DNA of 64,000 nucleotides from NCBI RefSeq assembly GCF_023278565.1, contig NC_064673.1:3162001-3226000 (forward strand), in the 5' to 3' direction. Both the position numbers and the translations under genes were made by a program. The stretch comes from Colletotrichum lupini. Taxonomy: Eukaryota > Ascomycota > Sordariomycetes > Glomerellales > Glomerellaceae. Positions 58,701 to 64,000 of the stretch are shown piece by piece. Position 1 is the stretch's first letter, and the number at the start of each line of letters is the position of its first letter. Under the pieces are notes generated by a model that worked only from the letters and a program-made list of their open reading frames with translations, searched no databases and was not told where the DNA came from.

Positions 58701-59300
58701 TAAGTAGTAATAAACGAATCTTAATCGAGGTCTCGTTTACTACTTAATCGACTTTATAACTAGTAAGCTCTACGTTTTCGTTAATAAGTTATTTACGAAT
58801 AATAACGACCTTACTTCGTAATTAGGGTATATTATTATTTTAGTTAATAAGAGTATAGGCGAGAGCGAATTTATTATATACGGTAATATAATCTATTATT
58901 CGTTAACTAAAAATAAGCGGGTAATAAGAAGTATACTAGCGTCGGAGGTTTATAATATAGTTAACGGCGTTAACCTCTCTTATGCAATTTTAATAACGCT
59001 AAAGAAGATTACTAATTAAATTAGCTTTTTATTTATTCTAACGGTTATTTATACCGATTCTTACTCGCCATACGAATGCTTTATTAAATTAAGAACGACG
59101 AAGGAAAAGAGGCTTATAATCAATATTATAGCCCTTAGGTAATTATACGAAAGGCGCGAGTTACTTAAGATCTATTAAATTAATAATAAAAATAACCTCG
59201 TAAACGCTTTTATAAAAATAATACTAAATAAGGGATTAGAGTAATTTATAAATAGCAGAAAAGTCATTATATAAATAGAGGGATAGGTTATATAAAAAAA
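52800..59300 (+). pseudogene. Copia gag-pol remnant of element 2
   Basis: Landmarks can be followed through many stop codons. A gag-like region lies at about 53.9-55.3 kb. A CCHC-type zinc-knuckle relic is near 55.47-55.55 kb, with Cys codons changed to Tyr. An aspartic-protease-like stretch is near 56.1-56.3 kb. Integrase at about 56.5-57.2 kb has VLHIIDEAT-like and VPVEAHYSIEKVER-like pieces. Reverse transcriptase at about 57.65-58.6 kb includes the conserved SCDITQ-like and EGTIIEVLK-like pieces. RNase H at about 58.7-59.3 kb is readable as YTDSYS-type and ELLEIRWIN-type segments. These match fungal Ty1/copia polyproteins. Approximate limits only. Confidence 0.85.
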
Positions 59301-59402
59301 ATAAAAAAAAGAGGGAAAAAGAGATAACTTAGTAAACGGGCCCGAGGTCGAATTATATTTCTAATTATAGCGGTTAAATTAATAAAAGAAAGAGAAAGTT
59401 AG

Positions 59403-59604
59403 TATTAAATTAGAAGTTTAATTTAACTACGGTATATAGCTAACTATATAGGGGCTAATTAGGGGCCCTATTTACGATTATCGTAGCTAGCCTAACCTAT
59501 AGTTAGAACCTCCTTTTTATACCTACGCAGATATCCAGATAGTTTAATTAATCTCTTCGTTAACTACGGTTCGAACTAACTACCCTGTAATAGGGATACT
59601 AACA
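59403..59604 (+). repeat. 3' LTR of element 2
   Basis: 202 bp, pairs with 52591-52792. Here the inner end is RIP-mutated (TATTAAATTAG for TGTCGGATTAG) while the outer end next to the gene is preserved (CCCTGTAATAGGGATACTAACA region). Confidence 0.93.
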
Positions 59605-59609
59605 CAAAC
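59605..59609. repeat. Target-site duplication of element 2, right copy
   Basis: CAAAC, identical to 52586-52590. Confidence 0.92.
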
Positions 59610-62600
59610 CCTTCGGCTGTCATAGCCAATCCCGGGTCCACAGCCAGAGTCTTCCAGCATCGCCGAGAGCGGCCTTCACTGCCTGATGGTTACATATGGG
59701 AAACACAGGGGAAAAAGTTCAGTCCGCGAGACTTACTGCTCAATCCAGTCACTGAAGGGTCTCTACGCTCCGAGTTTGGTCTTGTGTTTTGCCATCGCGG
59801 ACTCTACGAGCGGGCCTCCAGAATCGTTGAAAACTCATTTGCCGCCATCGACAACGGCATCAGCGAAGGACTGTTCCTCCACGAGATTGACGGATTCGTA
59901 CCGGAAACCCTCAAGACGGCGGTAGTAGCACATGACAAGATTGCAAGGCGCGTCACGCGCTACGACAAGCCGTGGGGTCATATCTCTCTGCTTGAGAGAT
60001 ACAAGACAGCTCTCGTGACGAGGAACATCGAAAACCTCATTCTTGACCCAAGCAAACCTGGTCAGCCAGAAATGCCAGGCCAGCCAGGCTTGGGACCACC
60101 AGACCTTGCTAGCTCATACCTGGACACCAACGAGAAGGTGCTAGCGTTGTTCGACGTGCTCTGGAGAGAAAAGTTTGGCAAAAGAGGCCATACCCTCCAA
60201 TACGATCTTCGGGACAACGATCTGGCCAATGCGATACCCTATTACTCCTTCCACATCTCCAAGCACGCAAATGGGAGAACGACCGCGCCACCACTGGTTC
60301 ATAGCATGTTTCAATCAGTGATGCTCAAAGGTTATAATGTGGTCTACCGGTCATTTGATCATCTCATCAGGATGGTTGAAGCGGCTTCCTGCGCACAATA
60401 CGGATACAACTACTTCGAGAAGAAGCAGCTGCCTATGTTTCCCGCGATGGTCATGGTGTTCCACGCTCAGCCGATCATTGACCTTGCAATGGAGTCTGAG
60501 CCGATCAACGCCCTTTGGGACAAAAGAAGCTATGAGCACATCTACGACATTGCGATGAAGCAAATAATGTCCTACGTTGGAATAGGGGAGAAGGACAGGC
60601 CGTATAATTTCATCCTCGAGATTACGCACAGCGGCCTAGGGCTGGGCTACAAGCGGGAAACAGATGAGGCGAAGAACCCTCTCAACGGTGAGCTGATCAG
60701 AGACGAAAAAGTCAAGTTCGAGAGTCGAGTCGATCGAGTCTTGATAGATGTTGCCTTGAAGCTGCGGGACGAGAACTCCAAGCTACTATTCAGCTCGTGC
60801 ACAAGGCTGCCCGACTACATCAAAGACCAAAAAAACTACAAGGCAAACTGGCAAACGTCACATCTAGAAGCATGGAAAGATCCCAAAGACGAAAGCGGAC
60901 TCTCAGCGGTCTTGCGAGCTGTCCATGGCGGCCTATATCCACAGTCTGATATTGTAGTTGCCGATGATCCCTTCGCTGAAATTGCCGCACGGTCTTGGAT
61001 TGATCAAGAGTTTGCGTTGGATCGACGCGAACTACTCAGCGGTATCCCCTATTGCGACTGGCTGAAGAAATCTCGCGGGCGCGGAACCTTTGGTACCGAA
61101 TATCGGAAGAGAATGGTCGAGTCCGTGAAGAAGCTTAATGCAAGTTTCAAGGCAAATACATACGGAGGAGACTTTCCCGACATGGTCTCAAGTCCCGTAC
61201 GCCCCGATATTCCCGAAGGTCCACGCGTCACAAATGAAAGCATCGACCAATGGTTGGCAGCGATGAAGGATTCAAGACATACCATGGACACCCAAAGCGC
61301 CTATCCAAATTCTAGCATTGGGGAAGAAGGGAACATGAGGGACGACCGCAACGAGGGAGATGACTGGAGTACGAGGGACGACCGGAGTATAAGAGACGGG
61401 CAAGACGAGCAGAATGGGTTCGCGATTCAGATTGAAGGCAAAGCAGGCCTTGTATTCAATTTCCCCGGTGATGCAAACCGCGCATTGTCCAAGCTGCGCG
61501 AGCAAGGAGTCTCTGGCAGCGCCGACGCCACCACCGCCCAAGACACCTTCACTACCATCACGATAGGTTCCGCTAAATTCAGATTCATCAGCAGGAGCAC
61601 ATCCATCCAACCAATCTTCACGAGAGCAGAGAAAGCAGCATACGAAGGCAACGTTATGCTTCTCAAGAAAATCATCGCCGAAGCTAGGGATATTGAGAGA
61701 ATGCCCGAGCGTCTGGCGACCGAGCTGGGACTCGCATGCGAGCAGGGCCATCTCGAGGTGATCGAACTGCTTCTGAGTTACATGCCGGACATCAATGTAG
61801 AAGGCCGCGATGGCCTTCCTCTGGCCTTGGCTTGCTCCGCAGGACGCGAAAATGCTGTCCGAAAGCTCCTGGATCGTGGTGGCGATGTCAACTTTGCCGT
61901 ACGACTTGGTGAAGCACCTCTTAGTGCGGCTTGTAGAAGTGGCAACAAAGATATTGTCGAGCTTCTACTCAGGAAAGGTGCCGATCCAACGATTCAGACA
62001 TTGTTCAACCCGATGGCTCAAGCGGCGAGCAACGGCCATACGCATATCGTCAAGATATTGCTTTCTCACGAAAAACGACGTTCAAAGTCACGTTCTGTGG
62101 CAGAGTTCGCCAAGAATGCACTCCATGATGCGTGTTTTTACGGCGAAAGTGGCATTGTCAAGCTGCTTCTTCAAGAAGGTGCAGACATCAACCTCCAAGG
62201 TGGTCACGAGGGTAGCCCCCTCCATGCGGCATGTTCCCAGGGTCACATGAAAACCGTCTGCGTTTTACTCGAGAATAAGGCCAATATTGATCTGGAGAGA
62301 AACGGTGAGACTGCATTAGGGGTAGCATGTGCTCGGGGTCATTACGCAGTTGCAGAGCTGTTGCTGGCGAGGGGTGCAAGCATTAAAGCCCCAATCAGAA
62401 GGTCAGGCATGGTTTACGAACGTCCACTGGAACGAGCATACAAAGCTGGTAACACAAGCATTGTGAAGCTACTGCTAGCGAGAGGGGCCCTGATAGATTT
62501 CACCGTGGACACAGAGACAAGGAATACGGAAGTGGCCTTGCTACTGTTACCGACGTGGCGTCCGGCTCAGCCCAGACTTGTTGATTCAAGCCTCTTCGCG

Positions 62601-63325
62601 TTTCGTCGAAAGCCATTCGAGGTCGGAGTTCCTAAGAAGAAGCCCGTGGCACCGCACCGCGCAGTCAAAAAGCTGCCCGACTGTGGCTGTCTGATATGCT
62701 GGATGGATGCTTATGTTGATCCAAGGCAATTTCCTAGGACCCGCCCGATCGATGCAGTTTCTAGACGTGTATTACCGCATCCAACTTTTGACAGAGGAGT
62801 AACTCGGACTACTCCTATGACGAGGATAATACCAACTGGTAAGTGTGATATCCCCATATCGGGCCTGCGAACACTTCAAAAGCCATGCACCAAGAAGCTG
62901 GCCTTAGAAGTCATCTTATTGCAACAGGCAAGCTATCAGCTATAAGCTGATGCATAATGGCAGGCCAGGAAGTGAGAGGTACCCCGCGCTTGGCATATCG
63001 AAAAGTAGCTGCGGATCCAGCGTCAGAACAAAGACTATCAGAAATGCTATCGGCATCAGGGCCCAGAATTGGGGCACATGAAATTCCCGGACCAAGCCAG
63101 GCAAGAACCACGATTCAACAAGGAACGTCAAATGACGTCGTGAGTACTATAAACGAACGAACAACTGCAGAGCACTATTCGACTCATGATCAGAGGCTGC
63201 CATTCTATCAAAGTTCAGATAGGAAAACTTTGTCAGGTCCCAACACTATCCAGGTTCCAAATCGGCCTTTGCATTCGACCCATTCCTCCAACGCAAACAA
63301 ACCGCTGACTATGAGCGAACAATAA
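59610..63325 (+). pseudogene. GDPD-like domain plus ankyrin-repeat protein, main part of the gene split by element 2
   Basis: Exons 59610-62838 and 62964-63325, with a 125-nt intron (GTAAGT to GGCAG, phase-consistent); with the seven upstream codons, about 1203 residues. The frame is open right up to the element junction and contains no ATG before 60072. The N-terminal domain resembles glycerophosphodiester phosphodiesterases (TIM barrel, metal-dependent cleavage of glycerophosphodiesters): HRG at about 69-71, EN at 81-82, ExD at 99-101 and HD at 115-116 are all present. A unique middle section precedes about eight ankyrin repeats (about 675-975) and a basic C-terminal tail. Known fungal GDPD-ankyrin proteins (Gde1/Pho81) have the order SPX-ankyrin-GDPD; here the order is reversed and no SPX is seen. 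A start at 60072 would drop all four catalytic motifs. The gene body shows no RIP decay except perhaps the stop at 63323. Confidence 0.8.
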
Positions 63326-63439
63326 TCATCCACAAGCCAACGACATAGAGGGCTAGAGCAGGAATCAGTCAAACAACAGCCATCAAAGCGGATAGGGGGT
63401 TTACAAAAGCTATTTGGAAAGAAGGATAAAGACAGATAA
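63326..63439 (+). other. In-frame continuation after the TAA stop of the GDPD-ankyrin gene
   Basis: Thirty-seven more sense codons follow in the same frame and end in TAA at 63437-63439. They encode a basic, low-hydrophobic tail (QQPSKRIGGLQKLFGKKDKD) that looks like a natural C-terminus. The TAA at 63323 lies in CAATAATCA and could derive from CAA by one C-to-T change at a CpA step. Confidence 0.4.
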
Positions 63440-64000
63440 GCTCTGGGAATGGTTGAGAAGTCGTTATTCCAATAACATAGCCTCATGTTGAAGTGTTGCC
63501 CTCCAAATCCATTTTCCAGTGATTAGTCCTCTATAGATTATTGATAGTACCTCCAAAATGCAATAGAACCTGGCCGCGCAAATACCTAGCAAATACGGCT
63601 TACCTAAAGAATAGCTGCGACGAGACTACGCGCTTCAAGGATGGGTTGATTGGGCACACTCGACATTCTTTAGCGTCGGATCTTCTGAATCATCACACTC
63701 TACATGTAACGGCCCAAAAATTAGAGACACAAAGGCTTCATCGGCCACGTTCTCGACAGCGAGGTTCAAAGCCGCGGTCGGCACGGCCGTGGATCTATGT
63801 TGATCGCCTTCCTCAGCTGAGCATTAGGTTTACTTGAAATGATCTGGTATCTTGACGAGACTTTTCGTAATTTTGACAGAAGTCTGGAAGGCGGCGTGAC
63901 TCCCCAACGAGCCAAACAAGGGCCGTAGAGATGGCTGATGAAGATGAAGGAGTCTGCCCACGGCTCGACCTTGGGAGATAGTTAGATCTATCGGCATGTA
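63440..64000. other. Right-end flank
   Basis: 561 bp of ordinary composition. A 98-codon frame at 63541-63837 opens without ATG and has no recognisable motif. No gene is supported before the window ends. Confidence 0.4.

Larger units (their letters stand above)
52591..59604 (+). mobile_element. RIP-degraded Ty1/copia LTR retrotransposon, copy 2 (sense on plus strand)
   Basis: 7014 bp, same family as copy 1 but in the opposite orientation. It keeps canonical ends: the left LTR starts TGTCGGATTAG and the right LTR ends GATACTAACA, with a perfect CAAAC duplication. A polypurine tract (AAAAGAAAGAGAAAG, 59384-59398) sits just before the 3' LTR. The interior is saturated with TpA and nearly lacks CA/TG. 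Domain order on the plus strand is copia-type (protease, integrase, reverse transcriptase, RNase H). The element is inserted after codon 7 of the GDPD-ankyrin gene in the same orientation as that gene. It cannot be autonomous. Confidence 0.95.

Noticed and set aside
42737..59604. One large DNA transposon with 7-kb terminal inverted repeats
   Set aside because: Each arm has its own pair of direct LTRs, its own 5-bp target-site duplication and copia-type pol remnants, so they are two retrotransposon insertions.
59784..59786. GTG as the start codon of the GDPD-ankyrin protein
   Set aside because: Eukaryotic nuclear genes rarely use GTG, the frame is open for another 58 codons to the element border, and a proper ATG in phase lies on the other side of the element.

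Overview
The window is chromosomal DNA of a filamentous ascomycete, most likely a Sordariomycete. The genes are GC-rich and split by short introns of about 50-150 nt with GTRNGT donors and CTAAC-type branch sites. They include fungal families (Clr5-domain, HET-domain, YAT permease), and the window holds two LTR retrotransposons mutated in the CpA-to-TpA pattern of repeat-induced point mutation (RIP). All gene models below were built by joining exons so that splice signals, reading phase and family alignment agree; there is no transcript evidence.

Region 1 (1-42.4 kb) is ordinary gene space. In order it holds: mitoribosomal mL44 (+), a mitochondrial-type cPLA2 (-), a 6-kb gene-empty stretch, a septin of the Cdc3/AspB type (+), mitoribosomal uS4m/Nam9 (-), a La protein with an RGG tail (+), a 12-TM MFS transporter (+), a secreted Tri14-like protein (+), a Clr5-domain protein (-), a membrane-anchored fucose-lectin-like protein (+), proline dehydrogenase (-) head-to-head with a YAT amino-acid permease (+), the N-glycan mannosyltransferase ALG9 (-), a Pom33/TMEM33 protein (+) and a PTEN-type phosphatase (+). 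The proline dehydrogenase/permease pair resembles the prnD-prnB core of the Aspergillus proline-utilisation cluster.

Region 2 (42.7-59.6 kb) is a RIP-degraded block. Two Ty1/copia elements of one family (42737-49822 on the minus strand, 52591-59604 on the plus strand) each have about 205-bp LTRs and a perfect 5-bp target-site duplication (GCTAC and CAAAC). They point away from each other and bracket a 2.8-kb island that is not RIP-mutated. The island carries a 5'-truncated HET-domain gene and the promoter and first seven codons of the next gene.

Region 3 (59.6-64 kb) is the rest of that next gene: a large protein with an N-terminal glycerophosphodiester phosphodiesterase (GDPD)-like domain and C-terminal ankyrin repeats. 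Element 2 sits inside its first exon. Leaving out the element and one TSD copy joins ATG (52570) to the long frame (from 59610) exactly in phase. This disrupted GDPD-ankyrin gene beside a HET gene, walled in by RIP-mutated elements, is the most interesting part of the window.
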